DNA from: Diphasiastrum complanatum
Taxonomy: Eukaryota; Streptophyta; Lycopodiopsida; Lycopodiales; Lycopodiaceae
DNA: 64,000 bases
Assembly: GCA_029204225.1 (NCBI GenBank)
Contig: CM055094.1
Location: forward strand, 26,670,541-26,734,540
Direction of reading: 5' to 3'
This document shows, piece by piece, positions 35,308-47,182 of the stretch (within the stretch, counting starts at the first letter, position 1; each line of letters begins with the position of its first letter). The position numbers and the translations under genes were made by a program. The notes beneath the pieces were generated by a model. The model was not told the DNA's origin, made no database searches, and saw nothing but the letters and a program-made list of their open reading frames with translations.

Positions 35308-35954
35308 TGAAGAGTGTGGGGGAGAAATGTTTGAGCTGTTTGTTGAGTTTGTTTAAAAAGTAATTATATCAAGCTGACAGATGCACAGTCTGAGAATAGT
35401 GGAAAAGTAATCATTTGTTTCTTTTTTGGCGATAATCTGTAAGCTTGATGATATTTGACTGTAAGCTAGAAGCACATCATATTGTTCATAAAGTTAATGA
35501 ATGGAGATATGAAGAGGGATTTCGTGCATTAATAGCTAAGAATCGTTATTTTGAGGGCACAATTGTTTAAAGCCCTATGTGCTATTAATTTTTTTTCTGA
35601 ACATATTCATAAACTTGAATGTAGTTCTCAACAACATAAACAATATATAGTCTGCCAGAGGAAATTTTTAACAGTAGGGATTCATAAATTCTGCTCAATC
35701 TGGACGGACATAAAACTGACTGATGGTTGATTGCAACTCTGGTTTGAAGACACCTATACTGCTGGTTTTTAGTTTCCATATGGATGATCATCATACAAAT
35801 GTCCTATAAATGTCTAGACCAGTGAAAGTCTTGTAGAGCATTTGGCCATAACACTGAAAGTTTGAACATCTTTCAGTTCATGAGATGAAGTCTGAATGAT
35901 GCCTGTAAATTCTGTATCTCCTAAAAGTACTATGTATATTGGAACATTCTACAG

Positions 35955-36044
35955 GACATGCTTCCTTACTTGGAGCGGATACAGCAAGCTGTAGATATCA
36001 AGTCCAGGCTTGACGTAATAGTTGATGAGGGTAATTATGGAAGA
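35955..36044 (+). CDS. VPS50: VPS50/syndetin-like gene, internal exon after the giant intron
   Basis: The acceptor is CTACAG and the donor AGA|GTGAGT. The 30 codons read DMLPYLERIQQAVDIKSRLD then VIVDEGNYGR, phase 0 at both ends. The pattern DMLP.L..I..A.D....L...V.EGNY matches the family immediately after the KKK-QILL segment of the exon at 2389-2478, so no exon is missing between them. This supports one intron of about 33.5 kb. Confidence 0.88.
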
Positions 36045-36229
36045 GTGAGTTTTTCTTCTTGTAGTCTGAATAATTATTGTGATCTTGTTTTTAGTCTGAG
36101 TTGCCATGTGCTTTATACCGTTAAAAAAATCGAATGACCTATGCAGGTCATTTGTCAGTGACCAGTTAATTTGTGCATCCTGAACTTCTCTTATGACCCT
36201 TCAAACTTTTCATCCTCCACGTTATGCAG

Positions 36230-36316
36230 GCATTGCACATGTGCTCAGAATGTCTACAAGTCTTGGATGAGTGTGTGGAACTTTCTGCAATCCAGGACAT
36301 GAATCACAATATAGAG
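36230..36316 (+). CDS. VPS50: VPS50/syndetin-like gene, internal exon
   Basis: The acceptor is GTTATGCAG and the donor GAG|GTACCA. The 29 codons read ALHMCSECLQVLDECVELSA then IQDMNHNIE. The family pattern is EY/ECLQ.LD...ELSAIQ.M, so the helical-rod region continues directly. The intron before it is only 185 bases, while the next is about 19.9 kb. Confidence 0.88.
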
Positions 36317-37870
36317 GTACCAAGGCAAAATTCTGGATGTGTGAGGCTTTTATTTATTTTTCCTTGTGTTCTTCACTTCAGTAGTAGCCACAGATGCAAG
36401 TCGTATCTGTTACTCATGCCTGGAAGTTGGTAGTAATGGTGGAAATGCAATCTTGCAAGTAGCTAAAGGGGCTATAGTTCGGGTTGACTTTGATTGCTGT
36501 TCATTGAAGTTTTGTTCATGTTTCAGTACTGTATTTATTCTCTGCACGAAGCTACCAACCAATGGTTCTAGAGATCAAGACAATGCTGTAGCCTTGGTTC
36601 GTACGACTCTGATAACAATAATGAGGAGAGAGCATCCTAATTTTCTTGAATGTTTTGAGAATGCAAATGAAGCCATACGAGCTTAGACGAGTTAAGGCTT
36701 CCGAATAAGCAATTTGATTGGTACTCCTGTAGAGCTTCTTTGATTCGAATGAGAAGAAATTGTTTTGTACCTGAAGAAGTTTTGGAGCACAATGTTAAGG
36801 ATAGGCCAAAACGTAAAAAGGTATTTGATGTGTGCTGCTAGAGGGAGTTAACAAGCTCTTAGAAATTGTGTAGTGACAGTGTGTCTTTTGGGGTTTTTCT
36901 TTTTTGATTATTGGGATTAGAAACTGAGTGAATTTGCCATGTCAGTTGGAGCTTAGTTTTTGGTAGTTTAAGAAACTGCACAGAATGTGGTCCCTCAGTT
37001 GGAGCTAAAGTTGTAGTGGTTTCTCAGACATAGTTTCCATAGGAGCTACTGACTTTGGGGTCCTTAGATACATCATTTTCACATGCTTAGGGACTCAACT
37101 CGTTGATTCTGGGATTATGAATTCCCACATGCCACATGTAATATCTTACTACTAACCTTGAATCTAATACTGTTTGACCTACATTGATCTAGTACCTCGT
37201 GGATTACTCTAGCATCTTGAGTTTGGACTATCGACCGACTACTTTGTGCCTGATTTTACTTTTTACATTCTAATAGTACTTGGGGCCTTGACATGCATTA
37301 ATCATAAGGGCACATGAAAGACACAACGGACAAAAACTTTTAATCTAGCCAAATATAAGATCATTATTTCCAATGCCTCATAAACTGTGCATAAGGAGAA
37401 TAAGGCATCCCACAGCAGATCTTTCTGTTTCTTGTCATCTGTCGTATCCATAATCTCCATATACTTGACATTTGGTACATGTTCCTGGCCAGCTGCTCAT
37501 GTGACTTGGTAGTCAACTTTGACACATAGTCATGGACTAGGAAGTGACACAGGTTGACCACCTGCTCGAGTGGGACTTGCACTGACAGCAAGGGAGCAAT
37601 GTTAGGTCTATTGGTAGTTAATCAGTAAAGTACCTATTCTGGTTGTTTCTAAATTTAAATTAGGTATTTATCTAGTCAAGTTTTGTTTGGTGGCATGAGT
37701 CCCCACCATTCTTATGGAATGGATTGTATTTGTTAAAGGTCGTTATGGATTCAGAACTTGACATTGATAATTAGTTCAACTATTTACTCCATATTGGCAC
37801 TAGTCAAGCGACCAAACCTAAGAAATTACATGTTAACAAAGAAACTACTCGTTGCCTCAAAAGGCAAGAG
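36317..37870. other. Intron start, no recognised element
   Basis: Short frames near 36366-36686 (plus) and 37591-37364 (minus) look coding-like in places but match no family I recognise, and the VPS50-like protein does not need them. The last five bases, AAGAG, are the left target duplication of the gypsy element. Confidence 0.5.
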
Positions 37871-38684
37871 TGTAGGGTCGTAGATCTTGCGTAGTATAGC
37901 CCTCTCGCCTGTCAACAAGGGTTAGTTCACTGGATAGGCACCTAACTATGCATAGATGCTATTTCTAGTTAGTTTCCTACTTTGCATCTAACTCTACCTC
38001 CACTAACACTACTCACACTAACTCTACTCCCCTAACTAACTTCATCATGATTTTGTGTGAAGAGAGAGGATAGAATAGAAGAGGAAGAAGAAGGAGAAGA
38101 GAGGAAGAGAGAGAGATGAGATGGAGGTTAGCTCAAATGCTCAATTTCATTGCTTATGGAAAAACCTTAACTAGCATAAACCAAAAAAAGCATGGGAAAT
38201 GGAAATAACAAGCAATCACAACAAGAGCATAAGCAAGAGTGATAAACAAAAGAGGATGCTTGAGCTCTCAAAATGATAGTCTCCTCCTCTCTATTAAGCA
38301 TGAAAAGTGTACAAATGGTGCCTTTTAATAAAATGGGGAAGGCCCTTGCTCCAAAATCCTATTGGTTATTATTTACAATGATCCTATCCATTCATCTTGG
38401 ACCCAACTTGATCCAACGGTCCACAAAAAGTACATTGAAACTCACAAGATTCATGTGAGTTCCAATTTGGACCCAACTCTAAAAAGTAATCTTCTAAGTT
38501 TAAAAATGACTTTGGGCCTCTAGTTTTATTTTAATACAAAGGCCCAAGTCTATTTTATTTTATTTACACTTAAACTTGCGTGCTCATTGGGCCATGGGCT
38601 TACTCGCGCAGAATGCCATGCCCTCGCAACACATTTTATTGGTCGAATTTATTTATTTACAATTCGTTGGGAATACCCCCAACA
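37871..38684 (-). repeat. Gypsy 3' LTR (814 bp)
   Basis: On the sense (minus) strand it begins TGTTGGGGGTATTCCCAAC and ends CGACCCTACA. It aligns along its length with 48325-49132. Confidence 0.92.
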
Positions 38685-38730
38685 GGACCCACGGCCTGAA
38701 GTAGTGCCGGTCCCTCGGCACTCTGCCGGT

Positions 38731-41200
38731 TCAGTAGTGCCGCCTTTGTTGGATCAGGTAGGTCGTGACGTCCTCCATAAAGTTGAGGCGGTCCAGTTTC
38801 TTCAAGTTTTTGGGCGTGTGAAGGGACTTGTGGACTCCTCTCAGCCAATTTTGGTCGACCCACGCTTGGAATCTGCGTGTCCATGGATCGCCAAGAAGGG
38901 CAACTCGGTAATACACACGAGCGACTGGCAGCTGATCTTCGACTTTGTCTGAAGATAGTGCCTTATTAAGATCAAAGAACATGGGGGTGAGAAAATTGTC
39001 CCATTTAGTTTCTATTCCCATTAGATGCTCTAAGCCCCGGGCGTAAGTGGCTGCCGCGCGGACTGTTGGATCAGGGCAGTTGATATAGTGATTCGCGAAT
39101 GTGGTGAGAGCCCTTCTGGCATCTACATCCGTAGTCCAACCATACTCTGATGGAATGATTGGCCAATTGAAGTTTTGGATTGTGAGCTTGTCTAGAGAGG
39201 TGCCGCATTCCGCCCATTTGGATCGTCGTGTACATGGCAGGAAGTGCACGTTCATCCGTAATTGTTGCGGACTTGTCACATAGGCCCTGATGGCCGTAGG
39301 GCCTCTTTCAAACAACTGCTGACGCCACTCTGGTTGTGGTTGGAGGGCGGGTAATGCTTGCAGCTCCTTGCCCTTTATTGTTTGAGCTGAAAACGATATC
39401 TGCCAGCCGCCTCTTGATGACTCGTGGGGATACTTTGATAGGAATTCATTTATTTTCTCCTCCATGGACTTTGGTCTTCGGAAGGCCCAGCTGGCAGATA
39501 TCGTGCGCGAACCTCTGGATGATGTGGCCTATCCTTCCTCTTGGCTTTGGCTGGTACCTGCGCCTTGGCCCTTGTCTTGCGTCTCAGCACCCGTATCCGT
39601 TGGTCTTTGGTCTTGGCCTTCGGACTCTTGATCTTGACTAAATCCGCCTGCTGCTTGCTGGCTTTGGTCCTGGCTTGTACTGGCCTGTGCAGCGTCAAAA
39701 ACAGGTGGCGGTGGAATCACCACGGGGGTGGGCTAGGCCTTCTTCTCCATGACCTGTTGGCAAGCCTTGAGGGCTTGTTTGGCCTGGGCGAGCTCGTGAG
39801 TTGCGCTTGCCCGATATTTACTGAACTCTGCCTGGTAGTTGTTTAAGGTTTGGCTATAGACCTGCACCGGACGCCGAAAGAGATTCATCTCTGATTCAGA
39901 TAGCGGCCTTGAGTCTGGTGCAGGTTGAGCTAACCAGGCGAGCTTTTCACTTTGTAGGGCCTTGACTTTTGCTCCCAGGCGCGTATTCTCTGCTTCCAAT
40001 ATTTGTAATTGCGCCTGGATGGGAGCAAGCCGTTGGGATGCTTTTTGATTGAAGCTCCCGCACCTTCGTGGAGGCCTCTGTCAGCGCTTTGGAGAGGCTT
40101 TGGATATATAGATTGAGGCCCTCCTCCTTCTGCTGTAGCTTGGCAATCTCCCGGTGCCCTTCTTGCTGATGTTGGTCCGTTAGGATCAGCTCGTGCTGCA
40201 ACTTGGTGAGTTCCGCTCGCAGCTGTGTGTTGCTTGTGGCCAGGTGTAGTACCCTGCTTTCCAAAATTGCTTTGGCTGCTACCGCCTCTAGAATGTATTT
40301 GCCCAGAGTCTGGTACGCCGTCGTTAGGTCGGTGGGAGCAGACGATACACTGGCACTGGTAGGGGCTTGTGTTGTATCGGCCCCGATGACTTGTGGAGTT
40401 CCATCGTCATCATCTTCAATCAGGTTCTCGTTGGACCTGATGCCATCTGGGGCGGTGGGGTCAGCCCGATCTGGCGATGGTATGAAAACTGTTTGAACAA
40501 ATGCGTCGTCAGGCAACGGTTGGTTGCCCTCGGCAACCTTTGATGGCGAAGCAGGTGGGGTTTGAGAAGCAACTGTGGAAACGGGGGTGAGGACGGTTTG
40601 TCCAAATGAGAGGATGGGAGGAACAAAGGGGAATTGAAGGGTGGTGTGGAGTATGGAAGAAGGCCAGGATGGAGCAGAAAGGGTCTGACGTGGGGGTGAA
40701 AAATTGATGACTTGCATCCACGCCAGAGTGTCGGGAGAGATGGAAGCAACGGTGGTGGCAGGAGTGATGGAGGATGCGATGGTGATAAACGGAGTAGTGG
40801 ATAATGGAACAAGAAATGGAAGTGGTATCAACGGAGGAAACGGGAATGGACACATAAATAGTTGTGGATGGAACAAAAAGAGAGGTAGTGACAACAGAGA
40901 CAGGAGGGGAAGGTTGCACAGAAGAAGAAGTGGCGGTGGTTGATGGAGTCGTTAGTGCGATGGTGGTGGTGCGTCTTCGGGTAGCAGGTGGAGATGAAGA
41001 TGTAGAGGGAGCGCCACGCATTCGTTTGCTGGCTGTTGTGTCAGTAACTGCAGGTTGGGAGGAGGTGGATGCTTGAGATGGCGGATAGAGGTTAGTATGC
41101 GACACGATGGAAGACAAAAGGGATGAGCGGTGGAAATCCCGCACTTTCGCCTCGAGAAGTGCGCAGGCAAAGTTACACAACAGGGGGCCTGCTGCAATAC
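38731..41200 (-). pseudogene. Gypsy extra 3' coding region after integrase (coiled coil plus unknown domain)
   Basis: Downstream of the integrase on the minus strand, coding sequence continues for about 2.4 kb. It begins as a Ser/Thr/Pro-rich stretch (ATRRRTTTIALTTPSTTATS). A frameshift near 40850 leads into a long coiled coil (about 40300-40050, LRAELTKLQHELILTDQHQQ), and another near 40040 leads to more coiled coil (LGAKVKALQSEKLAWLAQ). A Gln/Ser linker and then a 244-codon frame at 39465-38731 follow (EEKINEFLSKYPHESSRGGW ... RLNFMEDVTTYLIQQRRHY). I do not recognise the last domain. No signal peptide or membrane segment is evident, so it is not an obvious env protein. It resembles in position the extra ORFs known after pol in Athila/Tat elements. 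Confidence 0.6.
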
Positions 41201-42269
41201 GGTCACGGTTGTTGGGTTTTATAGAGGTGGTTAATTCACGAATGAGAAAGCTATGCCAGTCGCCTGTGAATTTTAATTTTCCCTTGATCGCCTTGGTTTT
41301 ATACATCAGGACCTGATCTTCGGAACGAAGATCCTTCTTTTGTAACCTACGATCGTGCCATGCTTTGCGTCTTTCTTTTTCAGCTGCCAGTGCATGCACA
41401 ACTAGTAAGCGTGTTTCACAGAGTTTATGCAGAGCTTCGTGACGTAGTTGTAGAGATTTGGACTCATTAAGACGTTGCGTGGTAGCAATCCTTAATGAAG
41501 GAACTAGAAACTCTACTGGCATTACAACATCCTGACCATATACCAATTGGAAGGGTGTTTGATCAGTGCTTCCTTTATATGCTGTCCTGAATGCCCACAG
41601 AGCAGCATGCAACTTATGTTCCCAATTTGATCTGCTAGCTTCAACTGTTTTCGTGAGCACGCTACACAGGATCTTATTGGATGATTCTGCTTGCCCATTA
41701 CCACGAGGATAATAAGGCATACTGGTTCTGTGGATCACGAAGAATTCCTCCAACAGGACCTTGATGGTCTCATTGATTAAATGACTTCCGCGATCGCTAA
41801 CTAGCTCCATCGGGCATCCAAAGCGCACAATGATATTTTCATAAAGGAACTTGGCAGTGGTCCTAGCATCAGCTACTCTTACTGCCTTGGCTTCGACCCA
41901 CTTGGTGAGATAGTCTGTGGCTACGATTATGTATCGAGCCTGGGAACTCCTTGCTGCAGGGTGAATTGGACCAATATAATCCAATCCCCACTTTTCGAAT
42001 GGTGCTTGGGCTAAGACCGGGTGCAGTAGGTCATAATTCAATCTCGTTGGTCTTCTCACCCTTTGGCACACATCGCACTTTCTCAGGTATTCCTCCGTAT
42101 CCTTATGAATCGTTGGCCACCAACATCCTGATTGCAGGATCTTGCGAACTGTAATGTCGGATGCAAAATGGCCTCCACCCATGCCTTCATGTGAAAGCGA
42201 AATGATCTGGGTGCCCTCATGAGGGAGAATACACCGCCGAAGAATTCCGTCTGGTCCTCTTCGATACAA
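41200..42269 (-). pseudogene. Gypsy integrase
   Basis: The zinc-binding HHCC part (HEGMGGGH ... CDVCQR) is followed by a DDE core: WGLDYIGPIHPA, LVSDRGSHLINE and YYPRGNGQAESSNK. The domain itself looks open and complete. A stop separates it from RNase H upstream (after ILKARPYS, about 42281). Integrase would insert the cDNA copy, giving the 5-bp duplication seen here. Confidence 0.85.
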
Positions 42270-42280
42270 CTGGCCGACAA

Positions 42281-43858
42281 TCAGCTATAAGGTCTCGCCT
42301 TCAAGATCAATTTCCGCTGTTCCGCCTTTGGTAGTGATTTGTCTGGTTGGCCCCGCATTAGATATTCAACAATGTCGGCAGCCCATTCTGGTACTGTGTC
42401 CACGTAAAATAAGGCAGCATCGACCAGCTCATCGTCAGTTTGGGTTGCAATTTCCTTTCCCTTGATTCGTGACACATGATCTGCCATGTAGTGTTGTTTT
42501 CCCTTGCGAACTACTATCCGAAAATCAAACTCCAACAACAGAAGTAGCCATATGGTGATTCTTCCGGTGTTGCAAGTTTTGTTAACGAGATAGAGCAAGG
42601 GTTGATGGTCCGTATAAAAAGCGAAATGTGTGGCCATCAGGTAGTGCCGAAATTTCTTAACCGCATAGATCATTGCCAGTGCTTCCCGCTCTGTGGTTGA
42701 ATAATTCATTTCTGTATCACTGAGCTGTCGGCTTGCAAATCGGATTGGAAAATCCTTTTTGTGTTCACCTGGCTGGGTTAAGACTGCTCCAACTGCATAC
42801 TTTGATGCGTCCGTATGCACATGAAACTCGATGGACCAATTGGGTGGGCGTAAGATTGGTGCTGAAACCAATGCATCCTTAAGCTTTTGGAAAGCCTTTA
42901 GGGCTTCCTCGTTCCAATGTGGATCCGTTGTGAGTTTGTAAATTGGTCGGGCTAACTCCCAAAATCAAGAATGAAGATCCTATAATAGTTAGTATGACCC
43001 ATGAAGATGTAGACTTCTCGGATCGTCCCCGGTGGTGGCGATCCCGTGTCTTGACACTATATGGCTGAGAATCAAGCCATGTGTCACCTAGAATTGACAT
43101 TTTTCTGGATTCAAAAAGATCTGGAAGTCGTGGCATTTTTGTAGCACTTTCTCCAAATTGGATAAGTGTTCTGAGTTTGGTCCATGCACGCATAGATCGT
43201 CCAAGAAAATTTCCAGAAATTTTTGCAAATATTCTTTGAATGCCGCCTGCATGACTCGCTGGAAGGTGCTTGGGGCATTGCAAAGTCCGAATGGCATCTC
43301 TTTATAGGCATAGCTTCCCCATTTCGTGGCAAATGCTGTTTTGTGTTGGTCTTGGGGGGCTATCTTCACCTGGTTGTAGCCGCTGAAGCCGTCTAGAAAA
43401 CTGTAGGCTTCGGCGCCAGCTACTCTGTTGAGGACACTTTCCGTAAATGGTAAGGGAAAATGATCCTTTTTGGTGACTGCATTTAGCGCCTTTAGATTCA
43501 CACAAATCCGCATTTTGCCGTTCTTCTTGGGTACTATAACTATCGGCGATACCCATTCCGTGTGCTCGATTTCGTAAATGAAATTTGCATCCATCGGCTT
43601 CTGCAACTCCTGCTTGATCAGCTCTGTATAATTCGGGTTGCAGCGGTAGTAACGGCTTACCTTGGGGACTGCTCCGTCCACCAAGGGTATGGTGTGTTGG
43701 ACTACTGTTGGAGGAATGCCCTTAAGATCACTATAACTCCAGGCAAAACAATCTTTATGCTCCACCAACAATGATCGTAGTCTTTTGAACTGTGTGGGCG
43801 TTAATTGCTCTCCCACATGCACTATCTTTTCTTCTTCACCTGGCTCGACAAGGTTCAT
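42281..43858 (-). pseudogene. Gypsy reverse transcriptase and RNase H
   Basis: RT runs from about 43858 to 43088 with RICVNLKALNAVTKKDHFPL, EMPFGLCNAPSTFQRVM and the catalytic box FLDDLCVHG. A stop follows ILNPEKCQF-like sequence, and a frameshifted, rearranged stretch (43080-42880) links to RNase H at 42871-42281 (FHVHTDASKYAVGAVLTQPG, YTDHQPLLYLVN). The motifs are of the plant Athila/Tat type. The breaks make the polyprotein non-functional. Confidence 0.85.
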
Positions 43859-44758
43859 CGGCTGTGTTCTCGCAGGTCCCTCGAAGACTTGTTCCGCTGG
43901 TGCCTGACTTTAATCAGGTTCTCGTTGAGCTTGCGGCATCATAATTACCAGGTCGTCCAAGGTATAATTCTTGAAATTCTCAGGCATCTCGTGAACTGGC
44001 GCTCGTCGAGATTCCTCCATCTTGATTGACTTCAAGGAATCCAACACTTTCGTTTTGCTCTTTTTTGTCATTTTGGTGGATTCGTCCTTGTTGTCCTTCA
44101 TCGGAACTGCCGTGACATTCGCCTCGTGGTTGCGAATATCGACATCCACTGTAGCTATCGCCTCTTCGGGTAGATCACTCCATCGGATCACCTGGTTGTA
44201 GCGTTGCTTCAAGTGATTCTTCTTATTCGCAGGTGCCTTGGGTGGATCGATCCTTGAAACTTTCGCCATAGCAGACTTTTGCGGTGGTTGAGCTGGTACT
44301 TTCTTGATTCCGTAACAATCTGGGTCCATGTGGTGTAGGACCTGCTCATCAGTCAGCTCAATCTCCTAATTATAAGTTAGAGCATGTTGCCAAGGTACTA
44401 AATCATCGTCCATTGGGTTCTCAATAGGTTCCGCTGACAGCCATGCTACGTTTATCATATTCACCCCAAATGTGATTGGTGTGTCCATAGTGTAACAATT
44501 GTGTGAAGATGTACTGGGTTCAGGATCTGATTCATATTGACATGCCCGACAGTCAATAGTTTCTAATGCATCCGTCCATATCACGACATCCGTCTCTGAA
44601 TCATAGTGACCTCCCTTGGCTGGCCTTGGGCGATCAATCGTGTGATCTGTCGTGGATGATCCGTCATCAGCTTTGGGTGCAATAGGTTTCACCGCCCATG
44701 TGGTTGGATCAACCTTTACAGCCTGTTCTCTGTTCTCGAAGGTGAGTTTCCCCGTACC

Positions 44759-45337
44759 CTAGTTGTGTACTACTTGCGCAGTTTTCAACCATGGTCTTCC
44801 CAGTAACACACGGTACACAGTTGGAGATTCAGGTATATCCATGACTACAAAAGTGATCACAAACTGCATGCCTGCTATTTTTACAGGGATATCGGCAACT
44901 ACACCTTTTGGCTTCACACATGATTGATCCGCTAGCTTGATGGCGAATCTTGCTGGCTCATATCCTTGTAAACCCCACTTTTCATACAAAGTAGTGGAGA
45001 TCAAATTGACACCTGATCCTCCATCTACTACTGCTGCCTCGTCCTCGTATCTCTTGTGTTTGATTGGCAAAGTGATGTTGTGTTCCTCACTTTCCCATGC
45101 TGCCCCGATGTGGAGGACGTTACTTGTTTCTTCATAGCTCGTACAATATATGGGCTCAGGCACTACTGGTTCCTCTTCCGCTGTGGCCCATTCAGCTAGA
45201 AGGCTTTTTGCTTGTGGTGCAATTCGCAGTAGTTCCCCGAGTGGTAAACTAACACGGCTTGCCAGTAGAAGTGTGAGCCTTTCAGTGCGTGGTTCCTCGG
45301 GCTCCACCATGTGAAAAGGTGGTTCATGTTGGTGCAA
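44759..45337 (-). pseudogene. Gypsy aspartic protease region
   Basis: The minus-strand frame contains AAVVDGGSGVNLISTTLYEK, where DGGS is the active-site motif in this clade, and later VLLGRPWLKTAQVVHN, typical of the protease C-terminal region. Linker sequences between this and RT (44692-43910) are open in pieces and carry charged, low-complexity stretches. Confidence 0.75.
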
Positions 45338-45350
45338 CCGATCATTCTGA

Positions 45351-47182
45351 TCAATGCGCAGTGGTGAGCCCGCTTACGGTTCCCATTTGCCGCCAACTGG
45401 AGGTTCCGTGGGATTGTCCCTTTTTTGCCCTTTTTCCTCCGCTTGTGCTTTCTGTATCCAATGTCTTATTTTCTTCCCTGACATTCGGATATGGTGCTGA
45501 AGTTGAGGGTTGGTCGTCAGTGACCGAGGGTGGTGGTGAGGGAGCCACTTCCTTCCTCTTCTGTGCTCGCGTGACGGCTAACACAGGAGCGTGGAATGGG
45601 TGTCTTTCCGATGGCATCCCTGCTGGAACTGCTCGTTGTTGTATCGCAATGAAGTTGAGAGGTGCACTGGTTCCAGGTTTAAATGGACAATTCTTGAAAC
45701 AGTGTCCATAACCACATTCCCGGCAGAAGGATGTATATTGTCCCTTGTAGGGACATTCCGCAATTCTGTGTCCTTCGCCGCATCCGAAGTAGCCGTAGTT
45801 TCTTCCGCCTTGACGCTGAGTGTGAGCTGCATAGGCTGCAACATATTCATTTATGGCAGGATCCATAAATGGTTCATTTGGTCCGTACCATTGCTGTTGC
45901 TCAGGTTGAGGTGGCATTTGAATCTCTGGTTCCGCTGCTGTCAGGTTTACATGGGCCACTTGTTGATTGGCTGGCCCTGGTGGTGTAGGTCCTTAAGGCC
46001 ATACGCTGTTGTTGATTCGGTGCGCCGTACCTCGGTGCCGCGTTAGGTGTCCCTTGATGGTATGGATAAGAAGTCTGATAAGGACTTCTCTTCTGTTGAA
46101 CAATCCGGGGGTTAAACGGGCAAAATGCCATATCGTGCGATGTTGCATTGCACAGATGGCAAAATCTATGTGTCAGTCTCAGATTTTGCTTAAGGACTGG
46201 ACACTCGTTCGCTGTATGGTTTTGCGTGCACACTGAACACCATACATTCTCCCGTCATGGATACTGTAGCTGGTTTGGTTCCGGTTGATGTGGCGTTATT
46301 GCTACAACCCCCTGCAAGGCTTTCAGTTTCTGGTCAAACTGCGCCGTAAGTTGCTCCATCTATTGTTTGTGTAATTTTGTCATTGGCTCCAATAGCAGTT
46401 TTGTGGATAGAGCGGATGCGTTTGAAGATGACGATGCTAACGAGGGAGTAGGAGTGTGGGTGGATGGATATTTGTCGTCAGATCCCTCGTCCTCTTCCCT
46501 GATGGCATCTTCCATAGCTTCTTGCAGAGTAGCATACTGCTCCCGTCGTTTCAGTCCTCTTCTGATGCTTCGTGGTCACCGCATGATCGGGAGTTAGGGC
46601 TGCACTGCACTCGGATCGTAGGTGTTTGACCCGTTCAATATAGTCCCTGACCCTTTATCGTTTTCCCATCTTGACTTTACTCAGCAGGAGAAATGGGTCT
46701 TCTAGGAACTTTCTTGGTTTAAAGCGCGTAATGAGAGCCGCTTTAACCGCTTCCCAGGTGGATTTTTCTTCCTCTGAGAGGTTGAAAAACCAATCCTGAG
46801 CCACTGCCAATAAGGACATGGGGAACAACATCAACTTTTCCGCAGGTGTCCGTTCGCTGTAGATTTCACAAGCTTGCTCGTAGATCTGGAGGAATCGGAT
46901 GGGATCTGATGATCCGTCATGTTTTGGTATTTCCATCCGTGGTGCACTTCGGACTGCTCGCAAGGGAGCGACAGGTACGAGTTGGCCTATTGGATCCATT
47001 GGTGCTGGTTCCGGTTCTGCCTCTTGTTGCACAGTTGCTAATCTGGGAAGGTGTGGTGCTTGATTTGCTATCCTTCTTGCTATTGATCGTCCCGATCTCA
47101 GATTCATGCGATGGTGGGTTCCAAAGTGGTTGGATCTTGCTTGTACAGTGGAATGTAGTCTGGATCTTAAGGATTTGATCAA
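45351..47182 (-). pseudogene. Gypsy gag with zinc knuckles
   Basis: Gag core lies at 47182-46655 (FLQIYEQACEIYSERTPAEK and KSTWEAVKAALITRFKPRKF). After a frame break come RVRDYIERVKHLRSEC and two cysteine-rich clusters in different frames: CTQNHTANECPV with CHLCNATSHDMAFCP (46233-46120), and CGEGHRIAECPYKGQY with CRECGYGHCFKNCPF (about 45790-45680). In-frame TAG and TGA codons occur near 46358 and 46257. A 102-codon frame upstream (47487-47179, starting MRELTLAENS) overlaps the gag start in another frame. Confidence 0.78.

Noticed and set aside
36366-36686. Possible extra exon or gene after the exon at 36230-36316
   Set aside because: The VPS50-like protein continues directly at 56253, and the frame contains no recognisable domain.
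38731-39465. Retroviral envelope protein in the gypsy element
   Set aside because: I see no signal peptide, membrane anchor or cleavage motif; the frame is soluble-looking and of unknown type.
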